Below, piece after piece: positions 8,518 through 17,204 of a DNA stretch of 64,000 nt. This stretch comes from Ignavibacteriales bacterium (GTDB lineage: Bacteria; Bacteroidota; Ignavibacteria; Ignavibacteriales; Ignavibacteriaceae). Where the stretch lies: contig CP054182.1 in NCBI GenBank assembly GCA_015709675.1, positions 1,591,448 to 1,655,447 of the forward strand, written 5' to 3'. The notes beneath the pieces were generated by a model. It searched no databases and was not told the DNA's origin. It was given only the letters and a program-made list of their open reading frames with translations. The translations under genes and the position numbers were made by a program. The first letter of the stretch is position 1; every line of letters starts with the position of its first letter.

Positions 8518-9335
8518 AGCCCCTTTCACAGAAATTGGCTGACACCCTCGAGGTGATCAGAAAGCGCAGTCAGGAGTCTTTTCCCGTCGGAATCATTCTG
8601 GGCACCGGCCTTGGCGGACTGGTAAAAGAAATTACCGTTGAGCATGAGATTGATTATGCTGAACTTCCTCATTTTCCTCTTTCTACCGTTGAATCTCACA
8701 AAGGTAAACTGATTCTCGGTAAAATTCGCAGCCGTAATGTAGTTGCGATGCAGGGAAGATTCCATTATTATGAGGGATATTCCATGCAGCAAATTACTTT
8801 TCCGGTAAGGGTCATGAAGCGTCTCGGCGTTGAGAATCTTTTAGTCTCAAACGCCTGCGGCGGTATGAATCCTCTTTACCGCAGAGGGGATATCATGCTC
8901 ATGAATGATCATATTAATCTTCTTGGTGATAATCCGCTTATTGGACCCAATGAAGATGAGTTTGGTCCCCGTTTCCCGGATATGAGCGAACCCTATTCTC
9001 AGAAGCTTATCGCACTTGCGGAGGAAGTCGCGCTTGAAAACAAAATTAAACTCCACAAGGGTGTCTATGTTGCAGTCCCGGGACCAAATCTTGAGACAAG
9101 AGCTGAATACCGTTTCCTGAGGACAATAGGAGCGGATGTGGTAGGAATGTCAACAGTGCCGGAAAATATTGTGGCGAATCACTCGGGTATTAAAGTTCTT
9201 GGCCTGAGTATCATTACTGATGAGTGCTTTCCTGAATCGCTGCAGCCGGTTCATCTTGAAGACGTAATTGCAGCCGCGATGAGCGCTGAACCCAAAATGA
9301 CTCTGATTATGAAAGAAGTAATAAAGAGACTCTGA
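8514..9335 (+). CDS. Purine nucleoside phosphorylase (trimeric PNP/MTAP family)
   Basis: The 273-residue enzyme cleaves purine nucleosides with phosphate. It shows the phosphate loop GIILGTGLGGL, the conserved SHKGKLILG and MQGRFHYYEGYSM segments, SNACGGMNP, and VPGPNLETRAEYR followed by GADVVGMSTVPENIVANH. These are diagnostic of the trimeric PNP family. At the position of human Asn243, which reads ITN in 6-oxopurine-specific enzymes, this protein reads ITD (SIITDECF); Asp there is known to favour 6-aminopurines in engineered and MTAP-like enzymes, so specificity is uncertain. The start overlaps the divIVA stop (ATGA) and its own stop overlaps the next gene by one base. Confidence 0.9.
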   Translation: MKPLSQKLADTLEVIRKRSQESFPVGIILGTGLGGLVKEITVEHEIDYAELPHFPLSTVESHKGKLILGKIRSRNVVAMQGRFHYYEGYSMQQITFPVRVMKRLGVENLLVSNACGGMNPLYRRGDIMLMNDHINLLGDNPLIGPNEDEFGPRFPDMSEPYSQKLIALAEEVALENKIKLHKGVYVAVPGPNLETRAEYRFLRTIGADVVGMSTVPENIVANHSGIKVLGLSIITDECFPESLQPVHLEDVIAAAMSAEPKMTLIMKEVIKRL

Positions 9336-9946
9336 TGGATAATAAACTGGCATCGTACGCAGCCCCTGTTGCCCTTTCTCTCCTGATGTTCTTTTCGAAC
9401 TTCATGGATACGGATATATTCCGCATGGGAGAAAACAACTTTGCGATCTGGTTTGTGATGTCAGTATTCTGTTTTGTTGCCGGCTGGTTCATTGATAAAA
9501 CATTTACCTGGCAGCGGGGCGGCAAACTGCTTTTCGGGCTGATTGTTGCGACTACCGTTGCAAGCAACATTCTGATTATCTGGTTTAGTGAGTATTTTAC
9601 ATCAGGCAGTCTGATGAGTGAAAATATCATTCTGTTCAGTCTGCGCAATGTGTTCCTCGGCTCAATGGGTTTTTTTGGAATGAGTGTGGCTGAGGTTCTG
9701 CGTATGGAGCAGGATCTGCGCATTACGCGTGAAAAACTGAAAGTATATGAAGCGACTATTAAGGATGTGAAGAAAGAATCAGAGCTGATTATTAAGGATG
9801 CAGAAATTAAGGCAATGAAAATAACAGCTGAAGCTGAACTGATTGCTAAAAGCGCCGAGCTGAAAAAAGAACGGATTGAAAAAGAACTCAGAGAGTTCAT
9901 TCAGATTGAAAAAGAATTAATCAAAAAATACGAAGGTAATAGTTAA
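9335..9946 (+). CDS. Unknown membrane protein with C-terminal coiled coil
   Basis: I do not recognise a family for this 203-residue protein. Residues about 9-25, 35-52, 65-85 and 100-120 look like four transmembrane helices. The remaining ~80 residues are a charged, Ala/Glu/Lys-rich helix (for example IIKDAEIKAMKITAEAEL), a strong coiled-coil candidate facing the cytoplasm. It is translationally coupled to the PNP gene and lies 16 bases before ileS. In the matching Gram-positive cluster a small membrane protein (YlmG/YggT) also occurs near divIVA, but this sequence does not resemble YggT. A role with the DivIVA-like coiled coil is possible but only inferred from position. Confidence 0.7.
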   Translation: MDNKLASYAAPVALSLLMFFSNFMDTDIFRMGENNFAIWFVMSVFCFVAGWFIDKTFTWQRGGKLLFGLIVATTVASNILIIWFSEYFTSGSLMSENIILFSLRNVFLGSMGFFGMSVAEVLRMEQDLRITREKLKVYEATIKDVKKESELIIKDAEIKAMKITAEAELIAKSAELKKERIEKELREFIQIEKELIKKYEGNS

Positions 9947-9962
9947 AGGTCCCTGTCCCTCT

Positions 9963-12900
9963 ATGTTTAAGCATAACCCTGAAAAAATATCGTATCCTCA
10001 GATTGAACAGCAGATAAGCGAATTCTGGAAGAAACATAACATCTTCGAGAAGAGCATTACTGAAAGAAGCGAAGAAAAGTCATATACATTTTATGAAGGC
10101 CCTCCCACAGCAAACGGCAAGCCGGGTATTCATCATGTAATGGCACGCTCACTGAAGGATATTATCTGCCGTTATAAAACGCTGCGCGGATTTCAGGTGC
10201 ACAGAAAAGCAGGTTGGGATACACACGGCCTTCCCGTTGAAATAGAAGTTGAAAAAACCCTCGGCATAAAGAGCAAGGATCAGATCCCTGCTTTTGGAGT
10301 GGATAAATATAACGCTGCCTGCCGGGAATCGGTTTTCACCTATAAGGATTTATGGGAAAAGATGACCGAACGGATGGGTTACTGGATCAACCTGGATGAT
10401 GCATATATTACCTGCACCAATGAGTATATTGAATCGGTCTGGTGGTCGCTGAAGACCCTCTTTGAAAAGGGACTGATATATAAAGATTATAAGATTGTTC
10501 CGCAGTGCCCCCGTTCTGAGACCGTTCTTTCCTCTCATGAACTGGCGCTTGGTTACAAAATGACCAAGGACCCCTCAGTCTATGCACTCTTCAGAATGAA
10601 GGAGAGTGAAGACTATATCCTTGTCTGGACGACTACTCCCTGGACGCTTATTTCAAATGTCGCGCTGGCATTCGGTTCAAATGTTGATTATGTAAAAGTC
10701 CTTCACAAGGAAAAGAAAATCATCCTCGCAAAAGCCCGTCTTTCTGTACTTGACGGAGAGTATGAAATACTTGAAGAGTTCAAAGGGGCTTCAATGGAGC
10801 ATAAGGAATACGAGCAGCTCCTGCCGTATATACCCGCTCAGAAGAAGGCGTTTTATATTGTTCTGGGTGATTTTGTAAGCACTGAAGACGGTACCGGTAT
10901 AGTTCACATCGCACCGGCATTCGGCGCCGATGACTATGAAATCTCTAAGAAATACGGCCTGCCGATGATGCAGCCGGTACGTTCGAACGGAACGTTTAAT
11001 CATGAAGTGCCTGATTTTGAAGGAGTGTTTTTTAAGGACGCAGATAGCGGCATCCTGAAGAAGATGAAAGCCGAAGGAAAGCTCTATAAGAAAGAAACCA
11101 TTGAACACTCATACCCCTTCAGCTGGCGGTTTGATGATGTGCCGGTTCTCTATTACGCCAGGGAATCATGGTTTATAAGAACCACTTCGGTTGCTGACCG
11201 GATGGTTGAACTGAATGCTACAATTAACTGGTATCCTCCTGAAACCGGAAGCGGAAGATTCGGCAACTGGCTGGGGGAAAACAAGGACTGGGCTCTTTCC
11301 CGCGACCGTTTCTGGGCAACACCGCTGCCGATATGGCTGAGTGAAGACGGAGATATGTTCGCTGTCGGAAGTATAGAAGAACTGAAACAGGGTTTTATAT
11401 ATGAAGGCGATAAGAAGATTCCGGTCAGTGAAGTTCAGGAGATTGATCTTCACAAACCGTTTATAGACAAAGTTTTCTTTGAAAAGAACGGTAAGATTTA
11501 TAAAAGAACTCCTGAACTGATTGATGTATGGTATGATTCGGGAGCAATGCCCTTTGCTCAGTACCACTATCCGTTCGAGAATAAGGAATGGTTTGAAGCC
11601 AACTTCCCGGCGGATTATATATCCGAAGGAATTGACCAGACCCGCGGATGGTTCTATACCCTCCATGCAATCTCAACCATGCTGTTTGACAAGGTTGCGT
11701 ACCGCAATGTTCTGGTAAATGATCTGATACTGGATAAGGACGGACGCAAAATGTCCAAATCGAAGGGAAACACGGTTGATCCCTTTATGCTGTTTGACAA
11801 ATACGGTGCTGATGCTACACGCTGGTATCTGATTATAAACAGTCCGCCATGGAAACCAACACTGTTTAATGAAGAGGACCTTGCGGAAAACCAGCGGAAG
11901 TTCTTCGGAACACTGATGAATACCTATTCTTTCTTTGCAATGTATGCAAATATTGATAAGTTTACCTTTGCGGAAGAACTGATTCCGTACGAACAGCGTC
12001 CGGAAACTGACCGTTGGATAATTTCCAAGCTCAACACGGTAACCGCTGAATATCTGCGGCTGATGGATGAGTATGATATCACCAAGGCAGCACGACTTGT
12101 CTCGAACTTTACTATAGATCAGGTTTCAAACTGGTATGTTCGCCGTTCGCGCCGCAGGTTCTGGAAATCGGAAATGAACCAGAATAAGCTTGCCGCGTAT
12201 CAGACGCTGTATGAGGTTCTGGAAAGAATAACCAAACTGATCGCGCCGATTACGCCGTTTATCGCTGAGGATATATATCAGAGTTTAAACAGCATTACAA
12301 AGCATGAAAAGTATGAATCGGTTCACCTGGCATTGTTTGAGCAGCCGGAGTATTTTGATCTCGCGCTCGAAGAAAAAATGGAAACAGCACAGCAGGTGGT
12401 CTCCATGACCCGGGGTATGAGAGCAAAACTGAATTTAAAGATACGCCAGCCACTCAGGAAACTGATGGTTGCCGTTGATCCTTCAAAGGCAGACGCTCTG
12501 CGCACCATGGAAGAGGTGGTGCTGGAAGAACTGAATATCAAAGAACTTCAGATTCTTTCAGATGATTCAGGTATTGTAAGCAAATCCGCGAAGCCGAACT
12601 TTAAGGCAATCGGACCTAAATTCGGCAAACAGGTAAATCAGGTTGCAGGTATGATTAAGGAACTTCCTGCTGATCAGGTTGCAAAACTTGACAAAGGAGA
12701 AAGTATAGAGATTCTCCTGAATGGTGCTGCCATTACGGTCACTCCGGCTGATGTTGAGATTATCAGTTCGGATATTAAAGGATGGTCAGTTGAGTCGGAT
12801 AACGGTGTAACCGTTGCTCTTGACACGGAACTGACTGAAGAACTTATCGCTGAAGGACTTTCACGCGAGTTTGTAAACCGCGTTCAGAATATGAGAAAGG

Positions 12901-13106
12901 ATGCCGGTTTTGAAGTAACCGACCGCATCCGCATTATATATACTGCCGACGAACAGCTGGTGAAAGCTGTTGAGCAGTTTAAGGAAAATATTGCATCTGA
13001 AACCCTTGCCGCTGAAGTGCTGCAAAGCGCTGAAGCTAACGGCGGATACCGCCAGTCATGGGTGATTGATAAACTAAATACTGAAATAGAAATACACAGA
13101 ATTTAA
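9963..13106 (+). CDS. ileS: Isoleucyl-tRNA synthetase, eukaryote-like (type 2)
   Basis: The 1047-residue class I synthetase attaches isoleucine to tRNA-Ile. It contains the HIGH-type signature in GPPTANGKPGIHHVMARS, AGWDTHGLPVEIEVEKTLGI, the CP1 editing domain (VWTTTPWTLISNVALAF), the KMSKS loop DGRKMSKSKGNTVDPF and an anticodon-binding domain. The spelling of these blocks and the long C-terminal region without a terminal Cys4 zinc finger match the IleRS2 class found in eukaryotes and in some bacteria including Bacteroidetes. IleRS2 enzymes are generally tolerant of mupirocin; whether this one is cannot be told from sequence. A stem-loop follows the stop. Confidence 0.97.
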   Translation: MFKHNPEKISYPQIEQQISEFWKKHNIFEKSITERSEEKSYTFYEGPPTANGKPGIHHVMARSLKDIICRYKTLRGFQVHRKAGWDTHGLPVEIEVEKTLGIKSKDQIPAFGVDKYNAACRESVFTYKDLWEKMTERMGYWINLDDAYITCTNEYIESVWWSLKTLFEKGLIYKDYKIVPQCPRSETVLSSHELALGYKMTKDPSVYALFRMKESEDYILVWTTTPWTLISNVALAFGSNVDYVKVLHKEKKIILAKARLSVLDGEYEILEEFKGASMEHKEYEQLLPYIPAQKKAFYIVLGDFVSTEDGTGIVHIAPAFGADDYEISKKYGLPMMQPVRSNGTFNHEVPDFEGVFFKDADSGILKKMKAEGKLYKKETIEHSYPFSWRFDDVPVLYYARESWFIRTTSVADRMVELNATINWYPPETGSGRFGNWLGENKDWALSRDRFWATPLPIWLSEDGDMFAVGSIEELKQGFIYEGDKKIPVSEVQEIDLHKPFIDKVFFEKNGKIYKRTPELIDVWYDSGAMPFAQYHYPFENKEWFEANFPADYISEGIDQTRGWFYTLHAISTMLFDKVAYRNVLVNDLILDKDGRKMSKSKGNTVDPFMLFDKYGADATRWYLIINSPPWKPTLFNEEDLAENQRKFFGTLMNTYSFFAMYANIDKFTFAEELIPYEQRPETDRWIISKLNTVTAEYLRLMDEYDITKAARLVSNFTIDQVSNWYVRRSRRRFWKSEMNQNKLAAYQTLYEVLERITKLIAPITPFIAEDIYQSLNSITKHEKYESVHLALFEQPEYFDLALEEKMETAQQVVSMTRGMRAKLNLKIRQPLRKLMVAVDPSKADALRTMEEVVLEELNIKELQILSDDSGIVSKSAKPNFKAIGPKFGKQVNQVAGMIKELPADQVAKLDKGESIEILLNGAAITVTPADVEIISSDIKGWSVESDNGVTVALDTELTEELIAEGLSREFVNRVQNMRKDAGFEVTDRIRIIYTADEQLVKAVEQFKENIASETLAAEVLQSAEANGGYRQSWVIDKLNTEIEIHRI

Positions 13107-13112
13107 TACAGA

Positions 13113-13145
13113 GGCGGCTGCAGCATAACTGCATCCGCCGGTTTA
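13113..13145 (+). terminator. Stem-loop after ileS, possible terminator
   Basis: GGCGGCTGCAG (13113-13123) and CTGCATCCGCC (13129-13139) form an 11-bp stem with one mismatch and a five-base loop, followed by GGTTTATT. It could terminate or attenuate transcription between ileS and the DksA-like gene. Confidence 0.55.
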
Positions 13146-13175
13146 TTCATTCATAATAAATAAACGGAGTTTGAC

Positions 13176-14012
13176 ATGGCTAAAAAAGCAGCTTCCTCCA
13201 AAGAGACAGTAAAATCCAAAGCAGCTAAAAGTCCCGAAAAGACTGAGGTAAAAAAATCATCGGCGGCTAAATCAGCGAAATCCGCTGCGAAAACACCGAA
13301 GTTGAAAAAAATTGCGGAGGAAACCGTCCCGAAGAAGAAGTCTGCGGTACATGCCATGGCTGAAAAAGCAAAAGGTTCAAAAACAGCAATGAAAGAGACA
13401 AAAAAAGAAACAAAGGAAACAAAGAAGAAAACTGCGGATGAGACTGAAAAGCCAAAAGCCGCAAGAGCTTCTAAGAAAACCGCTGAGCCGAAAGAAACAA
13501 AAAAATCGGCGAAGAAAACGGAAACCGCGGCAGAAGCCCCAAAGGCACCGGAACCGGTAAAATCTGAAGTTCCTCCCAAACGCCCGATCGTGCTCACCAA
13601 AAAGTATGAAAAAGAAGATCTGGAGTATTTCAGAGCTTTGATACTTGATAAACGGGCTGAGATTGTACGCCAGATTCAGAATCTGCAGGAACAGATGAAA
13701 GACCCTACAACCGGTGAATATATAAATGAGAATTCCCCCTATTCACTCCACATGGCGGAGCAGGGTACCGATGCCATGGAGCGGGAGAAAACGTATTTAT
13801 ATATACAGCGCGAGACAAAGTTCTTAACCTATCTGGATGATGCACTCGAAAGAATTGATGCCGGAACCTACGGCGTATGTATTGAGTGTATTGATGAGCC
13901 AAAACATCTTTGCCCGACCTGTCCTCTTATTTCAAAACAGCGGCTGGAGGCAGTGCCTCACAGCAAACTCTGCGTTGAAATAAAGAAACTGCAGGAAAAA
14001 ACCAGAAGATAA
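13176..14012 (+). CDS. DksA/TraR-like protein with Lys/Ala-rich N-terminal extension
   Basis: The 278-residue protein has two parts. Residues 1 to about 135 are low-complexity Lys/Ala/Glu/Thr/Pro sequence, like histone H1 or a DNA-binding tail. Residues about 140-278 are a DksA/TraR domain: a coiled coil starting YEKEDLEYFRALILDKRAE, the acidic-tip region and a C-terminal zinc-finger region with RLEAVPHSKLC. The usual CxxC...CxxC is altered: the first pair is CIEC, then an inserted CPTC about eight residues on, and the final pair is CVEI, which lacks its last Cys. It may bind zinc through CIEC-CPTC. A member of this family (ylyA) also lies between ileS and lspA in Bacillus. CGGAG at 13165-13169 supports the start. 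Confidence 0.85.
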   Translation: MAKKAASSKETVKSKAAKSPEKTEVKKSSAAKSAKSAAKTPKLKKIAEETVPKKKSAVHAMAEKAKGSKTAMKETKKETKETKKKTADETEKPKAARASKKTAEPKETKKSAKKTETAAEAPKAPEPVKSEVPPKRPIVLTKKYEKEDLEYFRALILDKRAEIVRQIQNLQEQMKDPTTGEYINENSPYSLHMAEQGTDAMEREKTYLYIQRETKFLTYLDDALERIDAGTYGVCIECIDEPKHLCPTCPLISKQRLEAVPHSKLCVEIKKLQEKTRR

Positions 14013-14038
14013 GAACGGTATAAAGGGTACTTCAGCGT

Positions 14039-14842
14039 TTGCGTGTATTATATCTGACATTAGCCACGGTTTTTATTGACCAGGCAGCCAAATTAGCAGT
14101 TAAAGGATTCAGAATACCGTTTCTTGATTTTGAATACTTTGGTATGTATCATGGGCAGTCCATACCCGTTCTGGGTAACTTCTTCATGCTTACCTTTGTT
14201 GAAAATCCGGGAATGGCATTCGGCATTGATCTGAACTCAACAGCCAAACCATGGTTATCCATCTTCTCGGTTGTTGCCAGCATCGGTCTGTTTTTCTATC
14301 TTTACTCAGTAAGGAAACAGAGTCTGAGCATGAGAATTGCTCTGGCTCTTATCCTTGGCGGAGCGATCGGTAATCTTATAGACCGCTGTTTTTATGGAGT
14401 GTTCTATGGGTATGCACCATTACTCTATGGCAAAGTTGTGGATTTCTTCAATTTTAATTTTTTTGATGTAACGCTCTTCGGACAGACCTATGACCGCTTC
14501 CCGATATTCAATATCGCGGATGCTGCAGTATCAGTAGGAGTATTTATCCTGTTGATATTTTACAAGCAGCATCAGGAAGAACTTGAACTCCGGGAAGAAG
14601 CTGAAAAAATCCGCGCTGAAGACGCCAGAGCATCCGCTGTTGCTGATGAACCTGCACCTGAAGACGCTTATTATGACGGAGAAATTCCGGAAGATTTAAA
14701 GGAAACAAACCCGGGTATAAACTACGGAAATCCCGACCGCGAAGGCCGCGGTGAAGTAGAGATACCGACCACCTCTGACAATATACAAGTTGTGAAGCCG
14801 CAAAATGGCGAATCTGATAACAGAAAAGATATTCAGATTTAA
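14039..14842 (+). CDS. lspA: Lipoprotein signal peptidase with acidic C-terminal tail
   Basis: LspA cleaves the signal peptide from prolipoproteins in the inner membrane. Conserved elements are FIDQAAKL near residue 12, VENPGMAFG (about 54-62), GGAIGNLIDR with catalytic Asp115, VVDFFNF and FNIADAAVSVG with catalytic Asp161. Four transmembrane helices are evident. The family is usually about 160-180 residues; this protein has 267 because of an 80-residue hydrophilic, strongly acidic tail after TM4. The start is a TTG, with AAAGGG about 12 bases before it and an in-frame stop at 14021, so no ATG is available upstream. The 3' end overlaps the next gene by 38 bases. Confidence 0.93.
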   Translation: MRVLYLTLATVFIDQAAKLAVKGFRIPFLDFEYFGMYHGQSIPVLGNFFMLTFVENPGMAFGIDLNSTAKPWLSIFSVVASIGLFFYLYSVRKQSLSMRIALALILGGAIGNLIDRCFYGVFYGYAPLLYGKVVDFFNFNFFDVTLFGQTYDRFPIFNIADAAVSVGVFILLIFYKQHQEELELREEAEKIRAEDARASAVADEPAPEDAYYDGEIPEDLKETNPGINYGNPDREGRGEVEIPTTSDNIQVVKPQNGESDNRKDIQI

Positions 14843-15815
14843 CCTCCCTGACGGAAAGAAAAAAGAAAGAATTGATCTTTTTCTTGCCAACTCCATTGAG
14901 AACGCAACACGTACCAGGATTCAGAAACTGATTGAAGCGGGCTATGTAACCGTTAACGCAAAGGTTATTAAGTCCAATTATAAAGTAGCTCCGCGAGACT
15001 ATATTGAAGTCAGTATTCCGGTATCTCCCCGCCCTGAATTTCCCGAACCTGAAGATATACCCATCGAGGTAGTATTTGAAGATGAATATATTATTATTGT
15101 AAACAAAGGGCCGGGCATGGCGGTGCATCCCTCACTGGGGAATTACAGCGGAACTCTGGTGCACGCTCTGCTGCACCACACTCAGAAGCTCAGTGCTGCC
15201 AACACTCCGGGTAGACCCGGAATTGTTCACCGGATTGACAAAGATACCAGCGGACTTGTGATTGTGGCAAAGGATAATTACACCCATTCCCATCTTGCAT
15301 CACAGTTCAGCCGCCATACCATTGACCGTGAGTATCAGGCGATTGTGTGGGGACTCCCCGATGCTGATTCCGGAACAATTGATACCTATATATGCCGCAG
15401 CAAAAAGGACAGGAAAAAATTTACAGCATCCGTAGATGAGGGGAAACGGGCTATTACTCATTATGAAGTTCTGCAGCGGTTTGAGTTTGCATCACTGGTT
15501 AAACTGAAATTAAAAACCGGACGTACCCATCAGATACGCGTCCATATGGCGCATATAGGCCATCCCGTCTTCGGTGATGCTTTTTACGGGGGCCGGGCTG
15601 TTATATACGGATCGCAGCTGCCAAAAATAAAGCAGCGGGTTGCCAACCTCCTTGATGTGGTTCAGAGGCAGGCGCTGCATGCTAAAACGCTTGGCTTTGT
15701 GCATCCGGTTACCAAAGAACACCTGATATTTGACTCCAGACTGCCTAAAGATATGCAATACTTGCTGGATGAAATATCATCAACCTATAAAGAAGACTAT
15801 GATACAGATATATAA
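14805..15815 (+). CDS. RluD-family 23S rRNA/tRNA pseudouridine synthase
   Basis: The 336-residue protein combines an N-terminal S4 RNA-binding domain (about residues 22-75, IDLFLANSIENATRTRIQKL) with a RluA/RluD catalytic domain. The catalytic aspartate lies in VHRIDKDTSGLVIVAK (Asp145). Other conserved pieces are VVNKGPGMAVHPS-like IIIVNKGPGMAVHPS and LKTGRTHQIRVHMAHIGHPV. It converts uridine to pseudouridine in structured RNA; the exact site cannot be assigned. It overlaps lspA upstream and cysS downstream. The lspA-rluD-type adjacency is the same as lspA-ylyB in Bacillus. Confidence 0.93.
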   Translation: MANLITEKIFRFNLPDGKKKERIDLFLANSIENATRTRIQKLIEAGYVTVNAKVIKSNYKVAPRDYIEVSIPVSPRPEFPEPEDIPIEVVFEDEYIIIVNKGPGMAVHPSLGNYSGTLVHALLHHTQKLSAANTPGRPGIVHRIDKDTSGLVIVAKDNYTHSHLASQFSRHTIDREYQAIVWGLPDADSGTIDTYICRSKKDRKKFTASVDEGKRAITHYEVLQRFEFASLVKLKLKTGRTHQIRVHMAHIGHPVFGDAFYGGRAVIYGSQLPKIKQRVANLLDVVQRQALHAKTLGFVHPVTKEHLIFDSRLPKDMQYLLDEISSTYKEDYDTDI

Positions 15816-17196
15816 TACCCTTACCAGAAAAAAAGAAGAGTTTCGCCCGATAACCGGCGGAGAAGTGAAGTTTTATGTTTGCGGCCCGACTGTATATGAT
15901 TATTTTCACATAGGCAACGGACGTTCCTTTATCAATGCTGATTTCATCCGCCGCTACCTTGAATATCGCGGTTATAAAGTTACTTTTATCATGAATGTAA
16001 CTGATGTTGATGATAAGATTATCAAAAAAGCCAATGCCGAAGGTGTGGAATCAGCCGTCATTGCGGCTAAATATACTCAGGCATTTTTTGAAGACCTGGC
16101 AAAACTGGGAGTAAAACCCGCGACTGTGCATCCTAAAGCTACCGAGCACATGAAGGAGATTATTGATATTATAAAAAGGCTTGAAGAAAAGGGAGTTGCT
16201 TATAATGTAAAGGGTGATGTGTTTTATGATATATCCAGGTTTAACGGCTACGGGAAACTCAGCGGCAAAAACATAGATGAACTTGAAGCCGGATCCCGTG
16301 TTGAAGTGAATGAAATAAAAAAGCACCCGCTGGATTTTTCACTATGGAAGAGTGCAAAACCGGGAGAGCCCTTCTGGGAAAGTCCCTGGGGAAATGGACG
16401 TCCCGGCTGGCATATTGAGTGCTCGGCAATGAGCTCGAAGCATCTTGGCGAAACGTTTGATATACACGCAGGGGGAAGTGACCTCATTTTCCCTCATCAT
16501 GAAAATGAAATCGCGCAGAGCGAGGCATGCTTTGGAAAAACCTTCGCGAATTACTGGATTCACTTTGGTTTTCTGAATATTGATAATACAAAAATGTCCA
16601 AGTCGCTTGGCAACTTCTTTACCGTTCGTGAAATCCTGGAAAAGTATCCGGCCGCAGCAATCCGGCTCTTTTTTGCTCAGACACACTTTTCCGTGCAGCT
16701 CAACTTCACTCAGGAAGCACTGGAAGCCGCGGCAAAGGGAAGTGAAAAGATGCAGAATCTGAAAGACTCACTTGCTTCGTACATACAGACGGCTCCGGAA
16801 AACGGGTCAGTATTCCCGGTGGATGAATACCGCGCAAAGTTTAATGAAGCGATGGATGATAATTTTAATACGCCTAATGCTGTTGCATTACTGTTTGATT
16901 TCATCCGGGATGTAAACCGTCATCTGGACAAAGAAGAAAAGCTTTCAAAAGTTTCAGCGGCAGAAGTGCTTAAATTTTTTGATGAAACTGCAGGCGGTGT
17001 TCTCGGTCTTTTTGCTGCCAGGGAAACTGGAAACTCCGGCAGAGAGGATGATGTTATCCGTCTGCTGCTTGAGATACGCAGCGATCTGAAAAAGGAAAAA
17101 AACTACCGGCTTTCCGATGTCATCCGTGACCGGTTAAAAGAGATTGGCATAGAGATCAGAGATTCTAAAGAAGGCACCACCTTCCGTAAACTCTGA
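15799..17196 (+). CDS. cysS: Cysteinyl-tRNA synthetase
   Basis: The 465-residue class I synthetase charges tRNA-Cys. The ATG at 15799 gives MIQIYNTLTRKKEEF, the normal family N-terminus; an upstream in-frame ATG at 15730 would add 23 unrelated residues inside the previous gene and was rejected. Features are FYVCGPTVYDYFHIGNGRS with the HIGN form of HIGH and the first zinc cysteine, the second zinc cysteine in WHIECSAMS, DIHAGGSDLIFPHHENEIAQ with zinc-binding His, and the KMSKS loop NTKMSKSLGNFF. The start overlaps the preceding gene by 17 bases. Confidence 0.97.
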   Translation: MIQIYNTLTRKKEEFRPITGGEVKFYVCGPTVYDYFHIGNGRSFINADFIRRYLEYRGYKVTFIMNVTDVDDKIIKKANAEGVESAVIAAKYTQAFFEDLAKLGVKPATVHPKATEHMKEIIDIIKRLEEKGVAYNVKGDVFYDISRFNGYGKLSGKNIDELEAGSRVEVNEIKKHPLDFSLWKSAKPGEPFWESPWGNGRPGWHIECSAMSSKHLGETFDIHAGGSDLIFPHHENEIAQSEACFGKTFANYWIHFGFLNIDNTKMSKSLGNFFTVREILEKYPAAAIRLFFAQTHFSVQLNFTQEALEAAAKGSEKMQNLKDSLASYIQTAPENGSVFPVDEYRAKFNEAMDDNFNTPNAVALLFDFIRDVNRHLDKEEKLSKVSAAEVLKFFDETAGGVLGLFAARETGNSGREDDVIRLLLEIRSDLKKEKNYRLSDVIRDRLKEIGIEIRDSKEGTTFRKL

Positions 17197-17204
17197 AACA
17201 GAAA

